Numbered from the stretch's first letter, positions 24,185 to 32,176 are shown. The stretch is 32,218 bases of DNA from Rubrobacteraceae bacterium (GCA_023511405.1 JAIMBO010000020.1:1-32218); one strand, 5' to 3'. Translations and numbers: made by a program. Notes: generated by a model not told the origin, from the sequence alone.

Positions 24185-24526
24185 ATGGACAGGAAGAAGC
24201 TCCTTGCGGCGATGGCCGTACCGGCGGTACTGGCGCTCGGTGGGGGCACCGCCCTCGCCCAGGCCACCCACAACACCAGCGCCGCTTCCAGCGGTCAGGT
24301 CTCCGCGGCTCAGCAGCAGGCTCACCAGGAGAACACCAAGGCCGACCCCGACAACGTGCAGCAGGGTGACCAGAAGGGCCCGGATGGGATAGAGCATGCC
24401 GGGGAGAAGGCCGAATCCGGTGAGGTGAAGGGGCCCGACAGGGACAACCTGCAGCAGGGACCCGGGCAGCAGCTCCAGCAGGGTGACCAGAGCGCTCCGG
24501 ATACCGCCGGAAGCAGCGGAAAGTAA
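24185..24526 (+). CDS. Small secreted Gln/Gly/Asp-rich protein, 113 aa
   Basis: A signal peptide is clear: MDRKK, a hydrophobic core LLAAMAVPAVLALGGG, and a cleavage site after TALA (about residue 25). The mature part is low-complexity and hydrophilic, rich in Gln, Gly, Asp, Ser and Lys. It has an imperfect repeat (DNVQQGDQKGPD, then DNLQQGPGQQLQQGDQSAPD) and no cysteines; it is probably disordered. ATG 24185 was chosen over ATG 24173 because the ribosome binding site AGGAGG (24167-24172) directly abuts the latter, leaving no spacing. It lies about 190 bp after the histidine kinase gene and is followed by a strong hairpin, so it is a single-gene unit. No family is recognised. Confidence 0.78.
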   Translation: MDRKKLLAAMAVPAVLALGGGTALAQATHNTSAASSGQVSAAQQQAHQENTKADPDNVQQGDQKGPDGIEHAGEKAESGEVKGPDRDNLQQGPGQQLQQGDQSAPDTAGSSGK

Positions 24527-24538
24527 GACCTCTATCTC

Positions 24539-24564
24539 GGTGGCCCCGGAGACCCGGGGCCACC
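24539..24564 (+). terminator. Strong hairpin terminator after secreted-protein gene
   Basis: GGTGGCCCCGG (24539-24549), loop AGAC, CCGGGGCCACC (24554-24564): an 11-bp perfect stem with a 4-nt loop starting 12 nt after the stop codon. Only a weak T-rich tail (ACTTGTCT) follows. This is the clearest terminator in the window. Confidence 0.7.
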
Positions 24565-24590
24565 ACTTGTCTACTCGATGGGAAGAGAAG

Positions 24591-24947
24591 ATGAAGATGA
24601 TTGGACTGCGGCTTCCGGGTGTCCGCAGGACGGGAGCCGATGCCATCCCCGGCGAGGACGGGATCCGGTATTGGGAGGAAGATAATCCACACGCTCTCTA
24701 CGAGGCGGTATCCGACGCCTGCTGGCTGTATCGCTACCGGGACCTGGAGTACAACCTGCGGCGCTTCGGGTGGCGCAGGGCCCGCCGGGCCGTTCTCGCG
24801 GAGGGGCCGCTGAGCAACCGCTGGCTCGACCGCGGGAGAGGTGAAGTCCGCCTGACGCGCCGGGGGCTCGAGGTGCGCTTCGAGAGCGCCGTGCAGACTA
24901 TAAGCTGGAGAGAGCTCAAGGAGATGATTGAAGCCCGCCGCTCGTGA
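24591..24947 (+). CDS. Hypothetical protein, 118 aa
   Basis: An open frame from ATG 24591 (a second ATG is two codons on), with GGGAAGAGAAG just upstream. The protein is soluble and rich in Arg and Trp, with RYWEEDNPHALYEAVSDACWLYRYRDLEYNL cut short here as a Tyr/Trp-rich central helix region (about residues 26-56) and a C-terminal part (LTRRGLEVRF, then ISWRELKEMI) that looks like two strands and a helix. I do not recognise a family. It is isolated between the terminator hairpin and the sulfotransferase promoter. Codon composition fits its neighbours, which supports a real gene, but function is unknown. Confidence 0.65.
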   Translation: MKMIGLRLPGVRRTGADAIPGEDGIRYWEEDNPHALYEAVSDACWLYRYRDLEYNLRRFGWRRARRAVLAEGPLSNRWLDRGRGEVRLTRRGLEVRFESAVQTISWRELKEMIEARRS

Positions 24948-24973
24948 GACGGGGAAACCCGGCCGTCCTGGCT

Positions 24974-24979
24974 TAGAAT
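24974..24979 (+). promoter_or_regulatory. -10 box (TAGAAT) of leaderless sulfotransferase gene
   Basis: TAGAAT ends 6 nt before the ATG at 24986, with no ribosome binding site between them. No -35 box is evident. Confidence 0.5.
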
Positions 24980-24985
24980 ACCCGC

Positions 24986-26140
24986 ATGCCGTATCGCTCG
25001 CCGCGGAGGATGGCTCCGGACACGCACGAGAGGTTGGAAAGGCTGGCCAGACGGGCGCTGAGGGACCCGGCCGGCTTCGTGCGCGGTCTCGTTCCGGGGG
25101 CGCGGGCTCGCCGGGAGATCTCGACCCGCGACGCCCGCATCGCCGCGCTCGAGGAGGAGCTGCGGAGATGCGGGCTGCGGCCGCCGGAGGCTGCCTCGCC
25201 CGTCTTCTTCGTCGTCGGGTTCATGCGCTCGGGGACGACCTGGCTGATGCGGATGCTCGACGCCCACCCCGAGGTCCTCTGCCGGGGCGAGGGGCGCATC
25301 TTCGGCGCGGGATGGAAGCGCAAAGCCTTGAAGAAGAACGGCGTCGACCGCCCGGCGAGCTCGCTCTACGAGGCTCTGCTCGACGCGGAGTACCTGAGGC
25401 TCTGGGTCGAACGTTCCGTCTGGAGCCGCGACGGAGATCCGCGGGAACACATCGAAGCCATGACCCGCATGGCCGCGGGCTACTTCATGACGCGGGAGCT
25501 CTTGAAGAGCGGCAAGCGCCTCGTCGGCGACAAGTCCCCGCTCCTCAACGACCGGATGGTGCGTGAGATCTCGCGCATCTACCCCGAGGCGCGGGTGATC
25601 CACATAATCAGGGACGGACGCGACGTCGCCGTCTCAGCCGCCTTCCACCTCTGGAACTTCGGCAACGTGAAGGAGGGGACGGAGATCGCCGAAAAGCGCG
25701 CCGCCTACCGCGCCGACCCGGAGGGCTTCGTCCGCTCCGGCAGGAGCATCTTCACCGGGGACCAGCTCCGAACCCTCGCCTCCGACTGGTCCTCCTACAC
25801 GGGCGGCGCGGCGCAGGATGGTCCAGCCCTGCTCGGGGACCGCTACATGGAGGTGCGCTACGAGGACCTCGTCGCAGACCCCGAACGGCACATGCGAAAC
25901 ATCTTCTCCTTCCTCGGTGCCGTCTCCGACGAAGAGACCGTCGCCGGGTGCGTCCGCTCGCAGAGCTTCGAGCGTCTCTCCGGCGGTCGCGGGCGCGGCG
26001 AGGAGGATGCCTCCTCGTTCTTCCGCAAGGGCGTGGCGGGCGACTGGCGGAGGCTCTTCACTACGAAGGATCGTGAGATCTTCGAGGAGACGGCCGGCGA
26101 GACCCTCGCCCGGCTCGGCTACGAGCGAAACAGTAGCTGA
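24986..26140 (+). CDS. Sulfotransferase family protein
   Basis: A 384-aa protein with the two PAPS-binding elements of sulfotransferases: the 5'-phosphosulfate loop VGFMRSGTTWL (Arg81 to Thr85) and the 3'-phosphate motif IIRDGRDVAVS (Arg209 to Ser217). GDKSP (181-185) resembles the conserved K-x-P element of glycan-type sulfotransferases. The first 60 residues are basic and helical, without a signal peptide or obvious membrane segment. It transfers sulfate from PAPS to a hydroxyl or amine; the acceptor is unknown but may be a surface glycan or lipid. No PAPS-synthesis gene is in the window. The start codon follows a -10 box by 6 nt. Confidence 0.87.
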   Translation: MPYRSPRRMAPDTHERLERLARRALRDPAGFVRGLVPGARARREISTRDARIAALEEELRRCGLRPPEAASPVFFVVGFMRSGTTWLMRMLDAHPEVLCRGEGRIFGAGWKRKALKKNGVDRPASSLYEALLDAEYLRLWVERSVWSRDGDPREHIEAMTRMAAGYFMTRELLKSGKRLVGDKSPLLNDRMVREISRIYPEARVIHIIRDGRDVAVSAAFHLWNFGNVKEGTEIAEKRAAYRADPEGFVRSGRSIFTGDQLRTLASDWSSYTGGAAQDGPALLGDRYMEVRYEDLVADPERHMRNIFSFLGAVSDEETVAGCVRSQSFERLSGGRGRGEEDASSFFRKGVAGDWRRLFTTKDREIFEETAGETLARLGYERNSS

Positions 26141-26212
26141 TGAGCCGGGTAAGCCGACTACTTGCCGGGTTCATGGTCCCGGGCTTGCGTGAGAAAAGCA
26201 GGAATCCTCGAG

Positions 26213-26650
26213 CTAAGATAAACCATGGCGTTGCAGCCAGGTGATCATGGTGTCTGCCGTCCACGTTGCAACCCCGCAGCCGAAGAAATCTCTATCCTCG
26301 GTGAGGATGGCTGCTTCGAGTGAAAGAGCGAGCGCGACCACCTGCCAGTCTTTCTCATCCCGTGGTAACCTGGACAGCGCTTCGCCCTTCGAACCTTCGT
26401 AGACCTCTTCTGGTACCTCCGTGACGCTGTGTTCCTTAACGCGCAGGGCAGCGTCCCAAAAGCGCGCGGCAACCGGAGCGGGAAGCCCCCGGGATACCCG
26501 GACTTCGAGCCGCCTGGATACCTCATGCCGGGTCTCCTCCCACATCCGGGTGGGTACGTACAGATCGAGATTGGAGTTGGCGAGTAGTTCCAGTCCTCGT
26601 TCTCGAAGCAGCTCCGCGACGAGCGTGCTGGCGTCTATGACCAGGCGCAA
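26213..26650 (-). CDS. PIN-domain toxin (VapC-like RNase)
   Basis: A 145-aa protein starting with TTG at 26650, 6 nt after the antitoxin stop. The PIN acidic residues are visible: Asp6 (VIDAST), Glu39/Glu40, Asp101 (DEKDWQVVALAL) and Asp119/Asp121 (LTEDRDF), ending FGCGVATWT. PIN toxins cleave tRNA or rRNA when freed from antitoxin. The upstream gene encodes a Phd-like antitoxin, completing a type II pair. The local DNA (about 26150-27060) is less GC-rich than the flanks, which would fit gene acquisition. A housekeeping PIN RNase is less likely given the pairing. Confidence 0.83.
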   Translation of the reverse strand: MRLVIDASTLVAELLRERGLELLANSNLDLYVPTRMWEETRHEVSRRLEVRVSRGLPAPVAARFWDAALRVKEHSVTEVPEEVYEGSKGEALSRLPRDEKDWQVVALALSLEAAILTEDRDFFGCGVATWTADTMITWLQRHGLS

Positions 26651-26656
26651 GCTGCC

Positions 26657-26917
26657 CTAACTGCCCGGGCTTTCATGCTCGCGGGGCACCAGCTCCCGAA
26701 CGAGTTCTTCTTCCGAGAGGCCGCTCTCGCGCCGCAGTTCTGCCAGACTTTCGCTCAAGTCGCGCAGAGCAGCGCGCAGCTCCTCCGTATCGCTCTTCTG
26801 CTTCACCGGGAAGTAGAAACCAATTACGCGGCCGTGCCTCCGTACGGCCAGAGGCTCGCCACTGGACAGGTAGCTGGAGGCGTGATCCCTGAACTCTCTC
26901 ACTCCTACTTCTCTCAC
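26657..26917 (-). CDS. Phd/YefM-like antitoxin
   Basis: An 86-aa protein. The N-terminal DNA-binding region (VGVREFRDHASSYL, then GEPLAVRRHGRVIGFY) matches the Phd/YefM fold; the charged, helical C-terminus (about 45-80) would wrap the toxin. GTG 26917 was chosen because AGGAG lies 4-5 nt upstream and the family's start aligns there; an in-frame ATG at 26989 would add 24 residues unlike the family. It is the first gene of the pair and probably binds its own promoter with the toxin. Confidence 0.8.
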   Translation of the reverse strand: MREVGVREFRDHASSYLSSGEPLAVRRHGRVIGFYFPVKQKSDTEELRAALRDLSESLAELRRESGLSEEELVRELVPREHESPGS

Positions 26918-26948
26918 TAAACTCCTCGCATGGGGAAGATCTGACCAA

Positions 26949-26968
26949 ATTATGGCCACATTGTGCCA
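26949..26968 (-). promoter_or_regulatory. -10 box and imperfect operator of toxin-antitoxin operon
   Basis: On the minus strand CATAAT (26954-26949) is a -10-like box about 32 nt before the antitoxin GTG. It overlaps an inverted repeat whose arms are TGGCCACA (26953-26960) and TGTGCCA (26962-26968), imperfect by one base. The site suits autoregulation by the antitoxin complex. Confidence 0.4.
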
Positions 26969-27032
26969 CAAAATATGCCGGTGGTCCACGATAGGTAGTT
27001 CTCACCTCGGACCCGGCTACGAGCGGTTCTGA

Positions 27033-27068
27033 GAGGCATTGATGCCTCGCACGGCTCTTTTCTATACT
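27033..27068 (+). promoter_or_regulatory. Promoter with inverted repeat before glycosyltransferase gene
   Basis: -35-like TTGATG (27039-27044), an 18-nt spacer and -10 TATACT (27063-27068). A perfect inverted repeat GAGGCAT-TG-ATGCCTC (27033-27048) covers the -35 box and could be a repressor site. The leader also has a GATAAT at 27073-27078 and GAGGAG at 27081-27086. Confidence 0.5.
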
Positions 27069-27113
27069 TCCCGATAATCCGAGGAGATCGCCGCTCTGAT
27101 CCGGGCCGGGGGG

Positions 27114-29174
27114 ATGAGGCGTACGGACGGGAAGCTTTCGGCAAAAGCTCTATCAGGAAAGGTCACACGCCGGTTCGGGTGGACCGATCTCGCGCTCCTG
27201 CCCATCGTCTTGTTCCTCTCGATCCCTTCCCTCGTATGGTTCAGGTACGAGTGGGTTTTAGCCCAGGATGCGGAACAATATCTCCTCGCCGGGTGGCATC
27301 TGGTCTCCGGCCGGGGCTACACCCTCATCAACGGGGCACCCTTCATCAAGAGAGGCCCCCTGTTCCCGGGCCTGCTGGGCGGGCTGATGACGTTCCTGGG
27401 ACGGGATACCGGAACCCTGGCGCTCACCGTGCGTCTCCTGGCGCTGCTCAACCCCCTCCTCGCCTATCTGCTGGTCAGGCGGCTCGCGTCCCCCATCGCC
27501 GCGCTCGTCGCCGCCGCGGCCGTCACGCTCCTTGGTTACACTACGGTAAACAAGCAGGCCCTCAACATAGACGCGGTGCTCATGACCGCCTACCTCCTTT
27601 CTTTGCTGGCGTTGATGCACGCCCTCCGGCGGAACACCCGTCTGTCGGCTTTCCTGTCCGGGGTGGCGCTCGGCGCCGCCATACTCGTCAAAGAGACCGC
27701 GCTCGTAAACCTTCCTCTGGCGCTGCTGGCGGTGCTTTTCTTCGGTTGGGGGTCGCGAAGGGCCTTCCTGCACTACCTCGGGGTGGTTCTGACCTGCCTG
27801 CCGTGGTGGGCCTGGGTTTACGCCGCCAGCGGCCAGATATACCTGGTGGGGCGGCTCTCTCCCGATCTGCAGCGCCCGATGGCCCTGGGCGCGGCGGCGG
27901 TCGTCGTGCTCGTCGGGGTATCCGTTTTTTCCGGTGCCTTCGACCGGTTTCTCGCCGGCGGTCGCAGGCGATCCTGGACCGGCTGGAGCATTCTCGCTGT
28001 GTGGCCCGTGGTCGTCTTCTTGCTGCTGTCGAAGACCGGGGGTTCGGTGTTTCCGGAAGCATCGCTCGCCGCCCTGAGAGATTATTTCGCGAGTCACCTC
28101 GCGCCCTACATCGCGCTGTGGCCTCTCATGCCGGTGGCGGCCGGTTACGCCGTCTGGAGGGCCGTGAAGGGGGGCCGGATGTGGCGCGTGTTCTCCATCT
28201 CTCTGTTGTTCCAGGCTCCCATAGTCCTGTTCGTGACCCTGGAGGGATGGAACCAGAGGCAGTTTCTCATCCCGCAGACCCTCTTGCTCTGCGCGCTCGC
28301 CGTGCTCGTGACGGACGTCTTCGCCATCGTGGCACGCGATGTGAAGGCGAGGCGTTTCCCTGGCTGGATCGCCGCCGTCTCGGCGTTGATCCTGGGTGCG
28401 TACCCGCTGGTGGTCTCCACGGAAGAAGTCCACAACCTGCTCTACGATTACCCCGTCAGGCCCTCCGGAGGCGGCAGGAGCGTCGTGGAGGCCACGAACA
28501 TGGTGCGCTGGATGGAGAGGAACGTGCCTCCGGGGAGCATGGTTGTCACCATGCCGTTTCATGCGTCGTACCTCGTTTTCAAGGACGGCGGGCGCCACCG
28601 CTGGACGACCCTGGGGCTCGATCAATCCCCTCCGATCACCAACCCCACGGCTGCCAAGGGATACTCCCAGGACGTCGATACCGACACCATCTACCAGACC
28701 CCACCGCGGGCCCTCTGGGTGATGATGAGCAGGGATGAATCGAACTGCACGGTGCTATCTTATTCCATACCACACATAATGTATCAGTTGAGGAAGGAAA
28801 ACGCCCGCTATCTGATGGTTGCCGGCGATCCCAGACTTACCGGGCTTATGGTGTCTTCTGACGGGCTGGTGGAGAGCCGGCTCTTCGTGAAGCTACACCA
28901 GGAAGGAAGGGATCAGGGAAACGCTGGTTTTGCGTTGCTGGAGCGCACCGGTGACCCTCCGAGGCCCGTTCCGACCTGGATGGGGGCGAGGACGATCCTG
29001 GGGCTCGTACGATGCGAGCGGGACCGTGGACCGGGGTACGAACGGAGGATAACTTCGAAGTTCCCTCAAGGGATCGTGCTCGTCCCCGAAGAGTCGCAGC
29101 CGGGGCTCGACACCAGGGCGCGTGAGGCGCTCGAGCGGATCTACCGGGGGCGAGATCCTGCATTCGACCCCTGA
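27114..29174 (+). CDS. ArnT/PMT-like GT-C membrane glycosyltransferase
   Basis: A 686-aa protein with roughly 11-12 membrane helices in residues 25-440 and a soluble C-terminal domain (about 450-686) outside the membrane. After helix 1 an extracytoplasmic loop holds AQDAEQYLLAGWHL; Asp52 fits the catalytic acidic residue of GT-C enzymes, which use lipid-phosphate sugars. KRGPLFPGLLG resembles the conserved KPPL loop of the ArnT/PMT family. It probably glycosylates a lipid, protein or wall polymer. The ATG at 27114 follows a run of G without clear spacing from a ribosome binding site, so the start is uncertain; no better in-frame ATG/GTG lies between the promoter and it. It converges on trkH, 9 nt away. 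Confidence 0.82.
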   Translation: MRRTDGKLSAKALSGKVTRRFGWTDLALLPIVLFLSIPSLVWFRYEWVLAQDAEQYLLAGWHLVSGRGYTLINGAPFIKRGPLFPGLLGGLMTFLGRDTGTLALTVRLLALLNPLLAYLLVRRLASPIAALVAAAAVTLLGYTTVNKQALNIDAVLMTAYLLSLLALMHALRRNTRLSAFLSGVALGAAILVKETALVNLPLALLAVLFFGWGSRRAFLHYLGVVLTCLPWWAWVYAASGQIYLVGRLSPDLQRPMALGAAAVVVLVGVSVFSGAFDRFLAGGRRRSWTGWSILAVWPVVVFLLLSKTGGSVFPEASLAALRDYFASHLAPYIALWPLMPVAAGYAVWRAVKGGRMWRVFSISLLFQAPIVLFVTLEGWNQRQFLIPQTLLLCALAVLVTDVFAIVARDVKARRFPGWIAAVSALILGAYPLVVSTEEVHNLLYDYPVRPSGGGRSVVEATNMVRWMERNVPPGSMVVTMPFHASYLVFKDGGRHRWTTLGLDQSPPITNPTAAKGYSQDVDTDTIYQTPPRALWVMMSRDESNCTVLSYSIPHIMYQLRKENARYLMVAGDPRLTGLMVSSDGLVESRLFVKLHQEGRDQGNAGFALLERTGDPPRPVPTWMGARTILGLVRCERDRGPGYERRITSKFPQGIVLVPEESQPGLDTRAREALERIYRGRDPAFDP

Positions 29175-29183
29175 TCCTCTCTC

Positions 29184-30650
29184 TCAGGCCTTCCTCCAGA
29201 AGGCAGGTGAGATCAGGGCCAGAGCGGTGAACAGCTCCAGCCGTCCGAACAGCATGCACACCGTGAGCACTCCGCGGCCGAAGGGATCCACCGCCGTGAA
29301 GTTCTCCGCGGCTCCGACCTGCCCCAGACCCGGTCCGACCACGTTGAGAGTGGCCGCCACCGCGGTGGCGGCGGAGACCATCGAGAGGTTGGGTTGGAAG
29401 GCCAGAAGCACGGTCGCCAGTGCGAAGACGGAGATCCAGGCCGCGAACAGCCCGAGCGTCGCCACGCGCACCCTCTCTGGGATCGTCCGGCCGCCTATGG
29501 TGAGCGGTGTCACCGCCCGGGGGTGCACCATGTGGAAGATCTCCTGCAGGTTGGTGCGCACCACGATCATGATCCTTATGACCTTTATGCCTCCGGCGGT
29601 GGATCCCGCGCAGCCTCCGACGAACATCAGGAGGACGAGGATGAACTTCGCCGCCCCTCCCCACTTGTCGAAGTCGGCCGTCACGAAGCCCGTGGTCGTC
29701 ATGATGCTGGAGACCGTGAACGCCGAGTCTCTGAGCGCCCGGCCCCAGTCTGGACCATAGGTTCCGCCGTAGACCAGCAGTCCCCAGACGAGGATGGTGG
29801 CGCCGGCCATCGTGCCCAGGTAGACGACAACCTCCCGGCTGAGCAGCGCGTCCGGGCGACGCCGGGTGTAGAGGACGTAGTAGAGGGAGAAAGAGATTCC
29901 CGAGGCCGTCATGAAGAAGATCAGGACCGCCTCTATGGGCAGGGAGTGGTAGAAGCCGATGGAAGCCGACTTCGGGCTGAACCCACCCGTCGCCACGGTC
30001 GCGAAGGTGTGCACTACGGCGTCGTAGAGCGGCATGCCGGCCCCCAGCAGCGCGAGCGTGCAGGCGGCGGATATCGCCAGGTAGATGAAGATGAGCGACC
30101 GCGCGGTGTCTCCTATGCGAGGTGTCAGGCGGGTGCCGGTGAGCCCGGAGACCTCTGCTCCGAGGAGCCGGGAGGCTTCCGTCCCGAGGGCCGGGGCCAC
30201 GGCGACGAAGAGGACCACGATCCCGACACCTCCGAGCCACTGGGTCATGCTGCGCCAGAAGAGGATTGAAGGTGTCTGGGCCTGGATGTGCGAGAGCAGC
30301 GTCGCTCCGGTGGTCGTGAACCCGCTCATACCCTCGAAGGTGGAGTCGAGAGGGTTTGTGAAGGTGCCCTGCATCAGGTATGGGATGCCGCCGAGCATCG
30401 CAGCGAGCACCCAGGCAAGGGTCACCGAGAAGTAAATGTCCCGGTTGGAGACGATCTCCCGCCCTCGGCCGGGCCGGCTGGTGAACCGGATGCCCGCGGC
30501 GCCCGCCGCGATCATCGCCGCTGCGGGTACCAGGAAGCTCTCCCAGGAGCCGTCGCCGTAGAGCAGGGAGATGCCCAGAGGAACCAGCAGTGCCACCCCG
30601 ATGGCCAGCACCACCCCCGCGTTGAGACGGACGATGAGCCTGATGTTCAT
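29184..30650 (-). CDS. trkH: Trk-type potassium uptake membrane subunit
   Basis: A 488-aa membrane protein of TrkH/KtrB type. The four pore loops that form the potassium filter are visible as GFTTTGAT (about residue 110), TVATGGFS (about 220), IMTTTGFVT (about 320) and NVVGPGLGQVG (about 435). Also present are WLGGVGIVV and the CAGSTAGGIKVIR gate segment. At least eight transmembrane helices surround the loops. It imports potassium and is gated by the TrkA protein encoded directly upstream. ATG 30650 is 58 nt after the trkA stop, with GGAG about 9 nt upstream; the two form an operon on the minus strand. Confidence 0.95.
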   Translation of the reverse strand: MNIRLIVRLNAGVVLAIGVALLVPLGISLLYGDGSWESFLVPAAAMIAAGAAGIRFTSRPGRGREIVSNRDIYFSVTLAWVLAAMLGGIPYLMQGTFTNPLDSTFEGMSGFTTTGATLLSHIQAQTPSILFWRSMTQWLGGVGIVVLFVAVAPALGTEASRLLGAEVSGLTGTRLTPRIGDTARSLIFIYLAISAACTLALLGAGMPLYDAVVHTFATVATGGFSPKSASIGFYHSLPIEAVLIFFMTASGISFSLYYVLYTRRRPDALLSREVVVYLGTMAGATILVWGLLVYGGTYGPDWGRALRDSAFTVSSIMTTTGFVTADFDKWGGAAKFILVLLMFVGGCAGSTAGGIKVIRIMIVVRTNLQEIFHMVHPRAVTPLTIGGRTIPERVRVATLGLFAAWISVFALATVLLAFQPNLSMVSAATAVAATLNVVGPGLGQVGAAENFTAVDPFGRGVLTVCMLFGRLELFTALALISPAFWRKA

Positions 30651-30708
30651 CGTTCAGGCTCCGCCCGCACCATCCGGCCTCCCCCTTCCGACCGCCCGCC
30701 CGGCATGT

Positions 30709-32043
30709 CTAAGCGGCGAAGAGGCGCTCGACTTCGCTCACGGCTTTACCGAGGGCGAAGATCACCGCTTTGTCGCCGGCCCGGATCTCCTCTTTGCCGG
30801 TCGGTATGATGATCTCCCCGTCGCGCAAGAGCGCGCCGACGATGGCCCCTTCCGGGAAACCCACCTCCGAGAGCATGCTCCCGTCCACCGGACAGCCTTC
30901 GGGAACGCGCAGCTCCAGCATCTCGGCACCGCTCTCCAGGAGGGCCACGTTCAGCACCTCTCCTCGGCGTACGAACCGGAGTATCGCCTCGGCCGCCAGC
31001 GTCCTCGGCGAGATCGTCAGGTCTACCCCTAGGGCCTCGGCGAGCGGCGTGAACTCGCCCCGGCTCACCCCCGCGATGGTCATGCGCGCCCCGAGCTGGC
31101 GGGCGTACATGGCGGCCAGCAGGTTCGCCCGGTCGTCGCCGGTGACGGCCACGAAAGCGTCGGCGCGGTCCACGCGCTCCTGGAGCAGAAAGTCCCTCGA
31201 GATGCCTTCGTCGTGCAGCACGAACCCCTTCCTGAGTTGGGAGGCCACGTACCGGGCCCGGGCCTCGTCCCTCTCTATGACCCTCACCGACATGCCGATC
31301 TTCTCCAAAGCCAGAGCCAGCCGCAGGCCGATCCTGCCTCCCCCGTAGATGACCACCTCCCGGACCGGTGCCGTATCCGTGGCCACGGCCTTGACCGCCT
31401 GCGCCAGCCGCTGCCGGCTGCTGACGAGCAGGATGTGATCCCGACGCTCCAGCACGGTCTCGCCGTGCGGGACCAGCGCCTCCCCGCGCCGCACCGCGCC
31501 GACGACGAGGCTGCCCTCCGGCAGCCTCACCTCTTTCAGCGGACGCCCGATCGCCGGGGAGCCCTCCTCCAGGATGACTTCCGCCACCTCTATGGCCTCT
31601 CCGGCGAAGGTGTCCACGTTGATCGCCCCCGGCACGAGCAGGGCCTTCTTTATCTCCTCGGTGGCCGCCTGCTCGGTGTGGATGATGAAGTCTATGCCCA
31701 GCATCTTCTGGGCGAACGGCTCCTGCGGGTCATGATAGTCCGGGTTGTGGATGCGGGCCACGGTGCGTGGCACCCCCAGAGATCTGGCCGCCAGGCACGC
31801 GATGATGTTCACCTCGTCCGAACTACTCGCGGCCACCAGCAGGTCCGCCTTCTCGATCCCGGCCTCGGCCAGCATCCTGGGGCTCGCCCCGTTGCCGTGT
31901 ATCACGAGGGCGTCCAGTTGCTCCGACGCACGCTCCACCAGAGCCCCGTCCTGCTCGACGAGGACCACGTCGTGCCCTTCCTGAGAGAGCATGCGGGCCG
32001 TGTTGAACCCTACCTCCCCGGCCCCGATGATCACAGTTCGCAC
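30709..32043 (-). CDS. trkA: Trk system nucleotide-binding regulatory subunit
   Basis: A 444-aa cytosolic protein with two RCK halves. Each has a Rossmann NAD(H)-binding domain followed by a TrkA_C domain: the first begins IIGAGEVGFNTA (Gly7, Gly9, Gly12), with VEQD at the end of strand 2; the second begins about residue 228 with VIYGGGRIGLRLA and VIERDEAR. TrkA_C regions carry VPGAINVD and VPEGCPVDGSML. It assembles a ring under TrkH and gates it in response to nucleotides. GTG 32043 is the start; ribosome binding site AGGAAGAG lies upstream. It is the first gene of trkA-trkH. Confidence 0.94.
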   Translation of the reverse strand: MRTVIIGAGEVGFNTARMLSQEGHDVVLVEQDGALVERASEQLDALVIHGNGASPRMLAEAGIEKADLLVAASSSDEVNIIACLAARSLGVPRTVARIHNPDYHDPQEPFAQKMLGIDFIIHTEQAATEEIKKALLVPGAINVDTFAGEAIEVAEVILEEGSPAIGRPLKEVRLPEGSLVVGAVRRGEALVPHGETVLERRDHILLVSSRQRLAQAVKAVATDTAPVREVVIYGGGRIGLRLALALEKIGMSVRVIERDEARARYVASQLRKGFVLHDEGISRDFLLQERVDRADAFVAVTGDDRANLLAAMYARQLGARMTIAGVSRGEFTPLAEALGVDLTISPRTLAAEAILRFVRRGEVLNVALLESGAEMLELRVPEGCPVDGSMLSEVGFPEGAIVGALLRDGEIIIPTGKEEIRAGDKAVIFALGKAVSEVERLFAA

Positions 32044-32085
32044 CGCCTGCTCTTCCTTTCTACGAGCCAGGAGACACCAGGGGTT

Positions 32086-32091
32086 ATTCTA
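32086..32091 (-). promoter_or_regulatory. -10 box (TAGAAT) of trkA-trkH operon
   Basis: On the minus strand ATATAGAATAACC contains TAGAAT about 42 nt before the trkA GTG. No clear -35 box is seen. This leader is long enough to hold a ribosome binding site, unlike the leaderless genes in this window. Confidence 0.45.
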
Positions 32092-32176
32092 TATGCCTTC
32101 TGGTCTTTCTCTCGTGTACGATCCGAGAACGCCATCGGTGTCCGCTACTCTTGCAGTGGTTGCGTGGAGATGTCGG

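Noticed and set aside
24483-24526. Gln-rich repeats of the secreted protein as a DNA tandem repeat
   Set aside because: The repetition is only at protein level and irregular; no exact DNA repeat unit is seen.
24483-24590. ATG at 24483 as the start of the 118-aa protein
   Set aside because: The extension would run through the secreted-protein gene and the 11-bp terminator stem; ATG 24591 has its own ribosome binding site.
27258-28625. A 455-codon minus-strand frame within the glycosyltransferase gene
   Set aside because: Gln/Arg/Gly/Glu-rich sequence of the type produced opposite a membrane protein gene; no motif or ribosome binding site supports it.
29188-29204. Hairpin GCCTTC/GAAGGC as a terminator for the glycosyltransferase gene
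   Set aside because: It lies within the last codons of trkH and has only a 6-bp stem with no T-tract.
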